Positions 44,954 through 54,302 are shown, counted from the stretch's first letter. The stretch is 64,000 bases of DNA from Sphingopyxis sp. H115 (GCF_001468465.1 NZ_LNSA01000008.1:93024-157023); one strand, 5' to 3'. Notes: generated by a model not told the origin, from the letters alone. A program made the numbers and translations.

Positions 44954-45655
44954 ATGCCGATCTCGATGTTCCTGAAGCCCCGGATATTGATCGCAACCTG
45001 CGCGGCGCTGGCGCTTTCCGCCTGTTTCGGCGCGCCCGAAGCGATGAAGAACAGTGGCGGCAACCGTCCGGTCGCGAGCAAGCCGAGCCGGCCGCAGGCG
45101 GTCGGAACGCCCTCCTTTACCAGCGCCGAGGCGCAGCAATGCGCGTTCAACCTGAAACAGGCGGGCGTACGCTTCACCCCGCTTGCGAATCAGGATCATG
45201 GCGGCGGCTGTACCTCGATCGATTCGGTCAAGCTGCTCGACGTCGGAGTCCCGGTATCGGGGCTGGGTCCGATGACCTGTCCGCTCGCCCGCAATTTTGC
45301 GGCGTGGGCGCAATATGCGGTGAAGCCCGCGGCGCGCAAATATTTCGGCACCGAGGTCGTGAAGATCGAGACGTTCGGCACCTATAGCTGCCGCAATATC
45401 TATGGCGGGCGTTCGGGGCGCCTGTCGCAACATGCTTATTCGAACGCGATCGACGTGTCGGGCTTTGTGCTGGCCGACGGACGCCGGATCATGCTCGACG
45501 GCGGGTGGAAGGGGGACAGGTCCTCGCAGGAATTCCTGCGCGCGCTTCACAAATCGGGCTGTCGCCGCTTCGGCACCGTGCTTGGGCCCGATTACAACGC
45601 GGCGCATTATAATCATTTCCATTTCGACATGAGTGGCAACGGCTACTGCCGCTGA
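44954..45655 (+). CDS. Extensin-like family lipoprotein (M15-type peptidase fold)
   Basis: A 233-residue exported protein. A short signal peptide ends in the lipobox LSAC (Cys24). The C-terminal domain has the extensin-like pattern: four cysteines and the metal-site motifs SQHAYSNAIDVSGF (His and Asp) and HYNHFHFD (His-x-His), the arrangement found in M15 D-Ala-D-Ala carboxypeptidases. It may trim peptidoglycan in the periplasm (inference). The ATG at 44954 is chosen; an ATG at 44897 would add 19 residues. Confidence 0.88.
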   Translation: MPISMFLKPRILIATCAALALSACFGAPEAMKNSGGNRPVASKPSRPQAVGTPSFTSAEAQQCAFNLKQAGVRFTPLANQDHGGGCTSIDSVKLLDVGVPVSGLGPMTCPLARNFAAWAQYAVKPAARKYFGTEVVKIETFGTYSCRNIYGGRSGRLSQHAYSNAIDVSGFVLADGRRIMLDGGWKGDRSSQEFLRALHKSGCRRFGTVLGPDYNAAHYNHFHFDMSGNGYCR

Positions 45656-45693
45656 GCTTGGCAAAGCGGGTCGAACCGGCTAGCCGTCCGCCA

Positions 45694-46566
45694 ATGGCAG
45701 AAGATAAACAACCCCATCGTTCGCGTTTCCACAAGGCCAAGGACGACGCGCAGTTCGCCCAGCAGGCGACCACCACCCCCCAGACGGCACATCCCGCCTA
45801 CAAGCTGGCGTTCCAGGATAATGACTTCCTGCTGCGCGAGGATCTGCGGCCCGTTCGCTTCCAGCTCGAACTGCTCAAGCCCGAATTGCTACTCGACGAG
45901 GCGGGCATCGAATCGACTTTGGTCATCTATGGCTCGGCGCGCATTCCCGAACCGTCGCAAGCGGACGCGCTCGAGGCGGCCGCGACCGACGATGCCACGC
46001 GCAATATCGCCCGGCGCCTGAAGGCCAAGGCAAGATATTATGACGAGGCGCGCGCGCTCGCGCGGCTTGCGAGCCAATATCCGTGCGACGACAAGGGATG
46101 TCGCCATTTCGTCGTCTGCTCGGGCGGCGGGCCGTCGATCATGGAGGCCGCGAACCGCGGCGCCGCCGACGAGGGGCGCGAATCGATCGGGCTGAACATC
46201 GTGCTTCCGCACGAACAGGCACCCAACCGCTTCGTCACGCCGTCATTGAGTTTCCAGTTCCACTATTTCGCGCTCAGGAAGATGCACTTCCTGCTCCGCG
46301 CGCGCGCCGTCTGCGTCTTTCCGGGCGGTTTCGGCACGTTCGACGAGATGTTCGAGCTGTTGACGCTGATCCAGACGGGCAAGATCAAGCCGATCCCGAT
46401 CGTGCTGTTCGGCAAGGAATTCTGGCACCGCGTCGTCAATTTCGACGCGCTGGTCGAGGAAGGCGTGGTGAGCGCTCGCGATCTCGACCTGTTCCAATTC
46501 GTCGAGACCGCGGACGAGGCGTGGAAAATCATTCAGGATTTTTACGCGAACATCGAACAGCATTGA
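45694..46566 (+). CDS. LOG family protein (cytokinin riboside 5'-monophosphate phosphoribohydrolase-like)
   Basis: A 290-residue Rossmann-fold protein of the LOG/TIGR00730 group. SGGGPSIMEAANRGA (143-157) and PGGFGTFDEMFE (210-221) are the nucleotide-binding and catalytic motifs (PGGxGTxxE). Family members cleave nucleoside 5'-monophosphates to base and ribose 5-phosphate. Residues 1-70 are an N-terminal extension. The ATG at 45694 lies 38 bases after the extensin-like gene on the same strand. Confidence 0.9.
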   Translation: MAEDKQPHRSRFHKAKDDAQFAQQATTTPQTAHPAYKLAFQDNDFLLREDLRPVRFQLELLKPELLLDEAGIESTLVIYGSARIPEPSQADALEAAATDDATRNIARRLKAKARYYDEARALARLASQYPCDDKGCRHFVVCSGGGPSIMEAANRGAADEGRESIGLNIVLPHEQAPNRFVTPSLSFQFHYFALRKMHFLLRARAVCVFPGGFGTFDEMFELLTLIQTGKIKPIPIVLFGKEFWHRVVNFDALVEEGVVSARDLDLFQFVETADEAWKIIQDFYANIEQH

Positions 46567-46576
46567 GATTTCCGAT

Positions 46577-46754
46577 CCTCCCTGCCGCGTAGCGGTGGGG
46601 AGGGGGACCGCCGCCGCAGGCGGTGGTGGAGGGGCGCAACATCGCGTCATATTGCCTCTCCGTCAGCGCTGCGCCAAAGGCGCAGTTCATCCTGAGCGCC
46701 TGCAAGGCAGCCGAAGGGCACTGCTACCTCCCCATGACTTCGCCGCCGGGGAGG
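46577..46754. repeat. Composite palindromic intergenic repeat
   Basis: Three hairpin-forming pieces: CCTCCC (46577-46582) with GGGAGG (46598-46603); ACCGCC (46607-46612) with GGCGGT (46619-46624); and CCTCCCC (46727-46733) with GGGGAGG (46748-46754). The CCTCCCTGCCGCGTAGCGGTGG type sequence recurs in reduced form at 59038-59064. It fills the convergent gap between the LOG gene and the cytochrome gene; no coding sequence is seen in it. Confidence 0.6.
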
Positions 46755-46764
46755 GCTTTTCAGG

Positions 46765-47196
46765 CTATTTTTGGCTTTCCAGATACAGAATCAGCGCCTT
46801 GCGATCCGTCGGGTCGATCACCCCGGCAAAGGCCATGCGGGTGCCGGGCAGGGCCTTCATCGGCGCTTCCAGATAGGTGTCGAGTGCGGCCTCGTCCCAA
46901 ACGCCGCCCTTGGCCTTCATCGCGCCCGAATAGGAAAAGCCCGCGTGCGACGCGACGGGCCGCCCGACGACGCCGTGCAGATTGGGGCCGATGCCGTTCG
47001 ATCCGCCCTTGTCGATTGTGTGACAGGCGACGCAGCGTTTGAAGACCTGCTCGCCCATCGCCGCTGTCGGTGCGACGGCCGGGGTTTCGGGAACGGAACC
47101 GGGCGCGGCCGGTTCCGACCGGCTGCCCTGCTCGTCGCCCTTGCCGCAACCGGCGAGCGCCAGCGCGCCCGCCAGCAGGACGGGCGCGATCCGCAT
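46765..47196 (-). CDS. c-type cytochrome, lipid-anchored
   Basis: A 143-residue class I cytochrome c. The lipobox ALAGC puts a lipid anchor on the protein, followed by a flexible Pro/Ala linker. CVACH binds haem covalently and GVIDPTDRKALILYL with an upstream methionine (TRMAFAG) gives the sixth ligand. The segment TIDKGGSNGIGPNLHG is nearly repeated in the adjacent cytochrome, so the two are tandem paralogues. Start and stop overlap by one base (TAATG). Confidence 0.92.
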   Translation of the reverse strand: MRIAPVLLAGALALAGCGKGDEQGSRSEPAAPGSVPETPAVAPTAAMGEQVFKRCVACHTIDKGGSNGIGPNLHGVVGRPVASHAGFSYSGAMKAKGGVWDEAALDTYLEAPMKALPGTRMAFAGVIDPTDRKALILYLESQK

Positions 47197-47849
47197 TATT
47201 TCTTGGCTTCGGCCGGTGCGGGGGCTGCTGCCGCTGCGTCGGCGGCCGGGGCGGTGGCGCCTTCGGCGGCGGGTGCCGCAGCTTCGCCTTCCGCCGCTGC
47301 GGTGCCTTCGGCAGCCGCCGGCGCGGCTTCGGGGGCGGGAAGCGGCAGGTTCGAACCCTGCGTGTTCATATAGACGATCAGGTTCGCGCGATCTTCGGGA
47401 TTGCTCAGGCCCGCAAAGGACATTTTCGTGCCGGGTGCATATTTACGCGGGCTGGTCAGCCAGGCGTCCATGCCTTCGAAGTCCCAGTTGCCGGGAACCG
47501 ACTTCAGCGCATCCGAATAGGCGAAGCCGGGGACATGGCCGTGGGTCTTGCCGAGCGCGCCGAACAGATTGGGACCGATACCGTTCGCTCCGCCCGAGTT
47601 GATGGTGTGGCACGCGGCGCATTTCGCGAACACCGCTTCGCCCTTCGCCGGGTCGGCGGCGGCGAGCAGGTTGGCTAGCGGCACGGCCGATTCGCCGCCG
47701 CCCGCGCCGGCTTCGGCGTCTTCGATCGGGTAGCCAGGCTTTTCCGGCGCGTGGCTGGCGAACAACATGCTCGACCCGATCGTCAGGCCCAGCGCGCAAA
47801 TGCCAGCGAACAGCACCCAGCCGGCAATAGTGTTGTTGCGATTGTCCAT
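47196..47849 (-). CDS. c-type cytochrome, membrane-anchored (CycM-like)
   Basis: A 217-residue protein with an uncleaved N-terminal helix (about 10-30, AGWVLFAGICALGLTIGSS), a class I cytochrome c domain with CAACH and Met ligand (GTKMSFAG), and a 45-residue Ala/Pro-rich C-terminal tail. Anchored cytochromes of the CycM/c552 type carry electrons between the bc1 complex and terminal oxidases; that role is likely here. The tail is unusual for CycM and may be extended in the periplasm. Confidence 0.92.
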   Translation of the reverse strand: MDNRNNTIAGWVLFAGICALGLTIGSSMLFASHAPEKPGYPIEDAEAGAGGGESAVPLANLLAAADPAKGEAVFAKCAACHTINSGGANGIGPNLFGALGKTHGHVPGFAYSDALKSVPGNWDFEGMDAWLTSPRKYAPGTKMSFAGLSNPEDRANLIVYMNTQGSNLPLPAPEAAPAAAEGTAAAEGEAAAPAAEGATAPAADAAAAAPAPAEAKK

Positions 47850-48034
47850 GCTCTAGCAGCCCCGTTAGCTGACGCCCGTGTGGCGGGCGCATATTTGATT
47901 TGGACGCTCCCTTACTGGCGCGGCGACGGCGGCGCAAGGGGATGAAATCGGGTGGGGAGCGAAGAGGGCGGGCGCCGGTTGCGCGGCCGCTGCGGGACGG
48001 CTATGCGCCGCGACTCCACCCTGGGAAGGCAGTC

Positions 48035-48928
48035 ATGGGCAGTTATTCGGCTTCGGCGCAGCATCTGGTCGATAAAATGCGGACGGTGGCGCTTGCCGAT
48101 CCGGCGCGCGGGCTCGCGTTTCAGGGGGCTCCGGGGGCGAACAGTGATCTTGCCGCGCGCGAATATGACCCGAACTCGCTGCCGATGCCCTGCTACGCCT
48201 TTCAGGATGCGATCGACGCCGTGCGCGACGGCCGCGTCGACCGTGCCATCATCCCGATCGAGAACAGCCTCCACGGCCGCGTCGCCGACATTCATTTCCT
48301 GCTGCCCGAATCGGGCCTGTCGATCGTCGGCGAACATTTCCTGCCGATCCGTTACGGGCTGATGAGCCGGGACCTCGGCCCCGTCACCCGCGCTATGAGT
48401 CACGAGCAGGCGCTGGGGCAATGCCGCCACTGGCTGCGCGCCAACAATATCGCCCCGGTCGCGCACAGCGACACCGCGGGCGCTGCGGCGTGGGTTGCCG
48501 ACAGCGACGAAGTGGGGCTCGCCGCGCTGGCGCCGCCGCATGCCGCGGAGCTTTACGGGCTGACGCTGCACGGCACCGGCATGGAGGATGCCGACCATAA
48601 TATGACGCGCTTCGTCGTGCTCGCGCGCGAGCCGCTGCCCGATTTTTCGGCGATCGAAGGGCCGGTGATGACGACCTTCATGTTCGAGGTGAAGAATATT
48701 CCGGCGGCGCTTTACAAGGCGCTTGGCGGCTTTGCGACCAACGGCGTCAACATGACCAAGCTCGAAAGCTATCAGACAGGCGGCAGCTTTGCCGCGACGC
48801 AATTCTATGCCGATATTGTCGGGGCGCCGGGCGACGAGCGGATCGACCGCGCGCTCGAGGAGTTGGATTTCCAGACCAAGTCGCTGCGCCTGCTCGGCAC
48901 GTACGCCCAGGCGCGCGTACGACCCTAA
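48035..48928 (+). CDS. pheA: Prephenate dehydratase
   Basis: A 297-residue monofunctional enzyme converting prephenate to phenylpyruvate for phenylalanine synthesis. FQGAPGANSDLAAREY, IIPIENSLHGRVADIHFLL and the TRF motif (NMTRFVVLAR) are catalytic signatures; the ACT domain (ALGGFATNGVNMTKLESYQ) binds phenylalanine for feedback control. GGGAAGG before the ATG at 48035 decides the start over Arg-rich upstream alternatives. It diverges from the cytochrome pair, an arrangement frequent in alphaproteobacteria. Confidence 0.97.
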   Translation: MGSYSASAQHLVDKMRTVALADPARGLAFQGAPGANSDLAAREYDPNSLPMPCYAFQDAIDAVRDGRVDRAIIPIENSLHGRVADIHFLLPESGLSIVGEHFLPIRYGLMSRDLGPVTRAMSHEQALGQCRHWLRANNIAPVAHSDTAGAAAWVADSDEVGLAALAPPHAAELYGLTLHGTGMEDADHNMTRFVVLAREPLPDFSAIEGPVMTTFMFEVKNIPAALYKALGGFATNGVNMTKLESYQTGGSFAATQFYADIVGAPGDERIDRALEELDFQTKSLRLLGTYAQARVRP

Positions 48929-48968
48929 GGTCGAAGGATAACGGGCCGCTGCCGCCTCTCCGATAACC

Positions 48969-49643
48969 CTAGCCGCCGCGGCGGCGGAGCATGCGCGCGG
49001 TCGACGAGGTCTGGACGATGAACAGCGTCACGAGGATACTCGCGACGACGAGCGCGAACAGGTCGAAAGGCGAGAAGTTGGTGCCCTGGATGTCCTCGCC
49101 GCCGACGATCGGCATCAGCACCGTCATCGTCATCAGCATCAGGCGCAGTTCGGTCGGCCCGCCGGCCATGTAGGACAGGCGGAATTCTCCAAGGATCTTT
49201 GCCGAAATGAAGGTGTGGATCGACAGCAGGAAATAGCCGATGACCCCCATAAGCGCGACGTCGAGCCGCATATAGGGGCTCATTCCGATCGCGGTGATCA
49301 TCAGGAAGGTGGCGAGCGCGTCGACGCTATGGTCGACGAAATAGCCGTAATTGGGGCGTTCGATGCCGCGCCAGCGCGCGAGGCTGCCGTCGAGCGAATC
49401 GCCGAACCAGTTGACGACATAGCCGGCGAGCGAGAGGCCGAGCCATTCGCTGTCGAACCAGCTGAGCAGATAGCCCGCGGCGACAAGGCAGGCGCCGACA
49501 AAGCCGAGCGTGGTCAGCTGGTCGGGGGTGACCCAGCCGGGCAGCCGCGCGCACAGCCAGTTGAGCAGGCGGCGTTCGCTGCGCGCGAGGATATTCTGCT
49601 GAATGCGGACCGGCGCTTTCGCGACGGGTTCGAACTTGCTCAT
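48969..49643 (-). CDS. CDP-alcohol phosphatidyltransferase family protein
   Basis: A 224-residue integral membrane enzyme. GDSLDGSLARW ... YGYFVDHSVDA (81-109) contains the full eight-residue active-site pattern DxxDGxxARx8GxxxDxxxD (Asp82 to Asp108). Six or so helices surround it. Such enzymes transfer a phosphoalcohol from CDP-alcohol to another alcohol to make phospholipids; which alcohol cannot be told from the sequence. Confidence 0.9.
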   Translation of the reverse strand: MSKFEPVAKAPVRIQQNILARSERRLLNWLCARLPGWVTPDQLTTLGFVGACLVAAGYLLSWFDSEWLGLSLAGYVVNWFGDSLDGSLARWRGIERPNYGYFVDHSVDALATFLMITAIGMSPYMRLDVALMGVIGYFLLSIHTFISAKILGEFRLSYMAGGPTELRLMLMTMTVLMPIVGGEDIQGTNFSPFDLFALVVASILVTLFIVQTSSTARMLRRRGG

Positions 49644-49762
49644 GTGGACCCTTTGTTACCGGCTGTCACAAAGGTGCCAGTCAGACGTCATCGCATCGTC
49701 ATAGAACGAAAGTCACGGATGCGAAAGGGCAGGGCGGTCGGCGCGGCGCGGGCTTCGCCCGG

Positions 49763-50269
49763 TCAGTCCCGCCAAGGGCCGATTTCGCCGACTTCGCCGA
49801 TCGTGCGGTATCGCACCGCGTCGTCGATCCACGCGACCTCCCACATCGGCGCGGGACGTGCCCATTCGCCGATGACGAAGAGCGGCAGCCTGTTCGCCGC
49901 GACAAAGGCGAGATCGTCCGCGGTCGGGCCGGGAACGATCGTTTCCGACCGCTGGTGCAGCCGCACGACGGCCAGCGTGCCTTGCGGCGGCGGCGGCAGC
50001 GACTGGCGGGCGGAAAAGCCAATGCTGGCGGCGATCGCCGGATAGCCCTTGTCGTCGCGCGCGATCAGCAGCACCTTGTCGGCGTTGACGAACGGGCCGC
50101 CGACGGGGCGGCCGACGACCTTGCGCCCCGCGATCGCGGCGAATTCGCGCAGGTCGGCGTCGGCGACGGGCGATGCGGCTGCGGAGGCAGCGGGCGCCGC
50201 CGTTTCGGGCGGCGCGGCGGCGGGGTCGGCGGCAAGCGACGCCGCGACGAGCAGCAGGGTCTCGATCAA
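49763..50269 (-). CDS. Exported hypothetical protein coupled to polA
   Basis: A 168-residue protein beginning with TTG that overlaps the polA stop (TTGA). The first 20 residues look like a signal peptide, followed by an Ala/Pro linker to about residue 36. The domain that follows (AVVRLHQRSETIVPGPTADD, then LPLFVIGEW) weakly resembles JAB/DUF4329-like secreted domains, but the HxH pair is incomplete, so I leave it unnamed. Being last in the polA unit, it is probably translated by coupling. Confidence 0.65.
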   Translation of the reverse strand: MIETLLLVAASLAADPAAAPPETAAPAASAAASPVADADLREFAAIAGRKVVGRPVGGPFVNADKVLLIARDDKGYPAIAASIGFSARQSLPPPPQGTLAVVRLHQRSETIVPGPTADDLAFVAANRLPLFVIGEWARPAPMWEVAWIDDAVRYRTIGEVGEIGPWRD

Positions 50270-53076
50270 TGCGCCTGGCCCCAGCTCTTGCCCGTGCCGA
50301 CCTCGATCTCGAGCGGGACCGAAAGTTCGAGTACGGGTTCGGCAGCGCCCGACATGACCGCCCGGATTACCGCCCCCGCGGCTTCGGCCTTGTCCTCTGG
50401 CGCCTCGAACACGAGCTCGTCGTGGACCTGCAGCAGCATCTTGACGTCGGACAGGCCAGCGTCGGCCAGCGCCTTGGGCATCCGCGCCATCGCCCGCTTT
50501 ATGAGGTCGGCGCTCGTGCCCTGGATCGGTGCGTTGATCGCGGCGCGCTCGCTGCCTGCGCGCTCATTCTGGTTCGCCGCCTTGATCCGCGGGAACCAGG
50601 TTTTCCGGCCGAACAAGGTTTCGGTATAGCCCTTGGCGCGCGCGCTTTCGAGCGTGTCGGTGATATAATCCGAGATGCCGGGGAAGCGTTCGAAATAGCG
50701 GGCGATCAGCGCCTGCGCCTCGTCGGGCGTGATCTCCAGCCGGCCCGCGAGGCCCCAGCGCGAAATGCCGTAGAGGATCGAGAAATTGACCGTCTTCGCC
50801 TTGCCGCGCGTGTCGCGATTGACCTCGCCGAACAATTCGATCGCGGTCGCGGCGTGAATATCGTCGCCGCGCGCGAAGGCTTCCTTGAGTTCGGGCACGT
50901 CGGCCATATGCGCTGCAAGCCGGAGCTCGATCTGGCTATAGTCGGCGGCGATCAGCACATGGCCGGGCGCTGCGATGAAGGCGTCGCGGATCTGGCGGCC
51001 GGTTTCGGTACGGATCGGGATATTCTGCAGGTTGGGATCGGTCGACGACAGCCGCCCGGTCTGCGCGCCGACGAGACTGTAGCTCGTGTGAACGCGGCCC
51101 GTCGTCGCGTTGATCTGCTGCTGCAGCGCGTCGGTATAGGTCGATTTCAGTTTAGACAGCTGGCGCCATTCCAAGATCTTGCGCGCGATCGGCACCCCGT
51201 CGCGTTCGAGCCGTTCGAGTTCGTTCTGGTCGGTCGACCAGTCGCCCGACTTTCCCTTGCGCCCGCCTTTCAGGCCAAGCTTGTCGAACAGGATTTCGCC
51301 GAGCTGCTTGGGGCTGCCGATCGCGAAGGGCTGGCCCGCTAGCTCGTGGATTTCGCCCTCGATGCGCAGCATTTCGCCCGCAAACTCGCCCGACAGGCGG
51401 GCGAGATATTCGCGGTCGACCATGATGCCCGCGCGTTCCATCCCCTCGACGACCGACGCCAGCGGGCGATCGACCATCTCATAGACGCGCGTCCCGCCCT
51501 CGATCGGCAGGCGCAGCTTCAGCAGCTTCCAGAGGCGCCACGCGACCTCGGCGTCCTCCGCCGCATATTGGGTCGCACGGTCGAGCGGCACTTCGGCGAA
51601 GCTAATCTGCGACTTGCCGGTCCCGCACACCTCCTTGAACGAAATGCAGACATGGTCGAGGTGCAGTTTCGCCAGCTCGTCGAGGCCGTGCTGGTGCTTG
51701 CCCGCGTCGAGCGCGAAGCTCATCACCAGCGTATCGTCATAGGGCGCGACGGTGATGCCGTGCTGCGCGAGCACACCGATATCATATTTGAGATTGTGGC
51801 CGACCTTGAGCACCGCTTCGTCGGCGAAGAGCGCGTGAAGCCGCCCGACGGCGTCGCCGAGCGGCACTTGCTCGGGTTTTTCGGCGAACATGTCGGTCCC
51901 GCCATGGCCGAGCGGGATATAGCAGGCGCGGCCCGGCGCCGTCGCCAGGCTGACCCCGACCAATGTCCCCGTGACGCTGTCGAGCGTCGCGGTTTCGGTA
52001 TCGATCGCGACCACATGCGCAGCGCGTGCCTCCTCGATCCAGCGGTCGAGTGCTTCGATTGTCGTCACCGTTTCGTAAAGCGCGCGGTCGATCGCCGGCA
52101 TGGCGGGCAGCGTTGGCGTCGACGGTCCGGAGTGCGCCGCCGCCGGGGCCGCCGCGGCGCGAGGCAGCGTCGGCGGCCCACCGGGCGTGGCGCCAAGGTC
52201 GAGCTTTGCCGAGAGCGAGCGAAAGCCATGTTCGTCGAGGAACAGCTTCAGCGGTTCGGGCGGGATCGCGCCGAGTTTCAACGCATCGAGCGGATCGGGC
52301 AGGGGGCAGTCGCGTTTCAGATCGACGAGGATGCGCGACAATTCGGCCATTGCGCGATGTTCGATCAGGTTTTCGCGCAACTTCGATGCCTTCATGCCCT
52401 CCGCCCCGTCGAGCGCCGCGGTGAGGTTACCATATTCCTGGATCAGCTTGGTCGCGGTCTTGGGCCCCACCCCGCGCACGCCCGGCACATTGTCGACGCT
52501 GTCGCCCATCAGCGCGAGGACGTCGCCGACGAGGTCGGGGGTGACGCCGAATTTCTCGTTCACCGCGTCGAGGCCCAGCCGGACGTTCTTCATCGTATCG
52601 AGCATGTCGACATGCGGCCCGTCGGCGGGTTCGCGGATCAGCTGCATCAAATCCTTGTCCGACGACACGATCGTGACGTCCCAGCCCTCGCGCACCGCCG
52701 CTTCGGCATAAGAGGCGATCAGATCGTCGGCCTCGAACCCCTCCATCTCGATGCAGGGTAGCGAGAAGGCGCGCGTCGCGTCGCGGATCAGCGGGAATTG
52801 GGGGCGCAGATCCTCCGGCGGCTCGGGACGGTTCGCCTTATACTGGTCGTAAATCTCGTTGCGGAACGACTGGCTGCTATGGTCGAGGATGACGGCAAGG
52901 TGCGTCGGCCCGTCGGCGTCGTGCAGGTCCTTCGCAAGCTTCCACAGCATCGTCGTATAGCCATAGACCGCGCCCACGGGCACGCCCTTCGGGTTCGTCA
53001 GCGGCGGCAGGCGGTGATAGGCGCGGAAGATGTAGCTGGAGCCATCGACCAGATAGAGGTGATTCTTGTCGGACAT
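50266..53076 (-). CDS. polA: DNA polymerase I
   Basis: A 936-residue enzyme for gap filling and primer removal. N-terminal 5'-3' exonuclease domain (LYLVDGSSYIFRAYHRLP; DDLIASYAEAA). The 3'-5' proofreading domain is intact: DTET in exo I, HNLKYDIG in exo II, and YAAEDAEVAW in exo III. The polymerase domain has TGRLSSTDPNLQNIPIR, DYSQIELRLAAH and LLQVHDELVFEAP. Full family length. It is followed by the coupled small exported protein gene. Confidence 0.99.
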   Translation of the reverse strand: MSDKNHLYLVDGSSYIFRAYHRLPPLTNPKGVPVGAVYGYTTMLWKLAKDLHDADGPTHLAVILDHSSQSFRNEIYDQYKANRPEPPEDLRPQFPLIRDATRAFSLPCIEMEGFEADDLIASYAEAAVREGWDVTIVSSDKDLMQLIREPADGPHVDMLDTMKNVRLGLDAVNEKFGVTPDLVGDVLALMGDSVDNVPGVRGVGPKTATKLIQEYGNLTAALDGAEGMKASKLRENLIEHRAMAELSRILVDLKRDCPLPDPLDALKLGAIPPEPLKLFLDEHGFRSLSAKLDLGATPGGPPTLPRAAAAPAAAHSGPSTPTLPAMPAIDRALYETVTTIEALDRWIEEARAAHVVAIDTETATLDSVTGTLVGVSLATAPGRACYIPLGHGGTDMFAEKPEQVPLGDAVGRLHALFADEAVLKVGHNLKYDIGVLAQHGITVAPYDDTLVMSFALDAGKHQHGLDELAKLHLDHVCISFKEVCGTGKSQISFAEVPLDRATQYAAEDAEVAWRLWKLLKLRLPIEGGTRVYEMVDRPLASVVEGMERAGIMVDREYLARLSGEFAGEMLRIEGEIHELAGQPFAIGSPKQLGEILFDKLGLKGGRKGKSGDWSTDQNELERLERDGVPIARKILEWRQLSKLKSTYTDALQQQINATTGRVHTSYSLVGAQTGRLSSTDPNLQNIPIRTETGRQIRDAFIAAPGHVLIAADYSQIELRLAAHMADVPELKEAFARGDDIHAATAIELFGEVNRDTRGKAKTVNFSILYGISRWGLAGRLEITPDEAQALIARYFERFPGISDYITDTLESARAKGYTETLFGRKTWFPRIKAANQNERAGSERAAINAPIQGTSADLIKRAMARMPKALADAGLSDVKMLLQVHDELVFEAPEDKAEAAGAVIRAVMSGAAEPVLELSVPLEIEVGTGKSWGQAH

Positions 53077-53109
53077 GGCGGGGGATGTAGCAGGGGGGAG
53101 CGGGGCGGC

Positions 53110-53790
53110 CTAGCGCGATGTTCCCGCTTTCTTCCTCTTCGCATCGCGCCACCGTTCGGCGCCCTGCCAGGCGAGCCATGCGACGAGCGGCAGTCCGACG
53201 GCGCCGAGCATTGCCAGGCCGGTCGAGCCATGCTCGATCGCCGCGGCGCCGATCGCAGCGAAGACGAGCGCGACACCAAGATTGCCGAGCGCGACGGCGA
53301 AGACAAAGGTTTTGAGGGCCATGCCAGCCAGCCCGGCGGCGATCGGGATCGCTTCGCAGAGGATGGGAACGGGACGCGATACGATCAGCGCGACCGGGCC
53401 GGCGCGCTCGGCCAGCCGGTGGGCGCGTTCGAGGTCGCCGGCGCCAAGCCAGCGCGCCGCGAGTGGCCGGGCGGCCCAGCGGCCGATCGCATATCCTGCA
53501 AGGCAGGCGCCCATCAGCCCGAGCCAGATGACAAGTGCCCCGATGACGAAGCCAAAGGCCGCCCCCGCCAGCGTCGTGGTAACGCCATTGGGCACCGGCA
53601 GGAACACGTCGACCGTCAGCGCGCTCACGATGAGCGCGGCGGCAGCGAACGGGCGGTCGTCCGACGCCGCCAACACCGCATCGCTTGCCGCCACGAACTG
53701 ATCGCGAAAGGCAAGGGGGATCGCCACGACGGAGATCACGATGGCGACAAGGGCCACTGTTCGGATCAGCGGGGCGGGGCGCTCGGCCAT
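53110..53790 (-). CDS. VTT-domain (TVP38/DedA-type) membrane protein
   Basis: A 226-residue membrane protein with about five helices. The segment FLPVPNGVTTTLAGAAFGFV is the re-entrant loop motif of the VTT/DedA family, and VSRPVPILCEAIPIAAGLAGM is the second conserved loop (in parts VSRPVPILCEAIP and IAAGLAGM). Members scramble or flip lipids or lipid carriers; the exact role here is unknown. It lies 33 bases upstream of polA on the same strand. Confidence 0.85.
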   Translation of the reverse strand: MAERPAPLIRTVALVAIVISVVAIPLAFRDQFVAASDAVLAASDDRPFAAAALIVSALTVDVFLPVPNGVTTTLAGAAFGFVIGALVIWLGLMGACLAGYAIGRWAARPLAARWLGAGDLERAHRLAERAGPVALIVSRPVPILCEAIPIAAGLAGMALKTFVFAVALGNLGVALVFAAIGAAAIEHGSTGLAMLGAVGLPLVAWLAWQGAERWRDAKRKKAGTSR

Positions 53791-53930
53791 GGCTTTGTCT
53801 AATCGGACGGGCGCGGAGAATGAAGCAATATGATGGGTGTTGCCGAAGAAGCTGGGCGCAAGGGGCGGCTGTCGGATGGAGAGCGGACGGACATGCGGTA
53901 TAGCTATTGGTCGAAGATCAGGAGACCGAA

Positions 53931-54302
53931 ATGAAGCGAATCGTCGAAATTCTAGGCTTTGTAGCTCCGCTGGCCCTCGGCTGTGTGTTTGGCCTTAGCG
54001 GCCTCGTCGCGCCGTTTGGCGATGCTGCGGATCGAGCTGAACCTGCACTCCTAATCGCTGCTGCGCTACTATTGTCATCAGCTCTTGTTGGTGCCCATCT
54101 TCTGATTCAGAGCAGGGGCTCTGCAATCTTCGGCATTATCTGTGGCCTTGCTGCCGCGGCCTTCGTAACTTTATCCTATATGGAAGCCAAACTCATTGGG
54201 ACATCAGGGTATTGGCAAGTGATGAGCGGCGTGGTGTTAGCTATCGCAGCGCCAGCTTGGCATTTCCGAAAACCGTCGGCTGAAATCCTTCAGACGCCTT
54301 AG
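53931..54302 (+). CDS. Small hypothetical membrane protein
   Basis: A 123-residue protein with four predicted helices (about 7-28, 38-60, 67-90, 95-112) and no family I recognise. The ATG at 53931 follows AGGAGA, a good ribosome-binding site. Its DNA is visibly less GC-rich than the neighbours, as is the 230-base stretch after it, so it may be a recent arrival. It stands alone between two minus-strand units. Confidence 0.7.
   Translation: MKRIVEILGFVAPLALGCVFGLSGLVAPFGDAADRAEPALLIAAALLLSSALVGAHLLIQSRGSAIFGIICGLAAAAFVTLSYMEAKLIGTSGYWQVMSGVVLAIAAPAWHFRKPSAEILQTP

Noticed and set aside
49763..50160. JAB-type metallopeptidase
   Set aside because: Only one His of the HxH pair and a displaced Thr/Asp pair are present, too weak to name.
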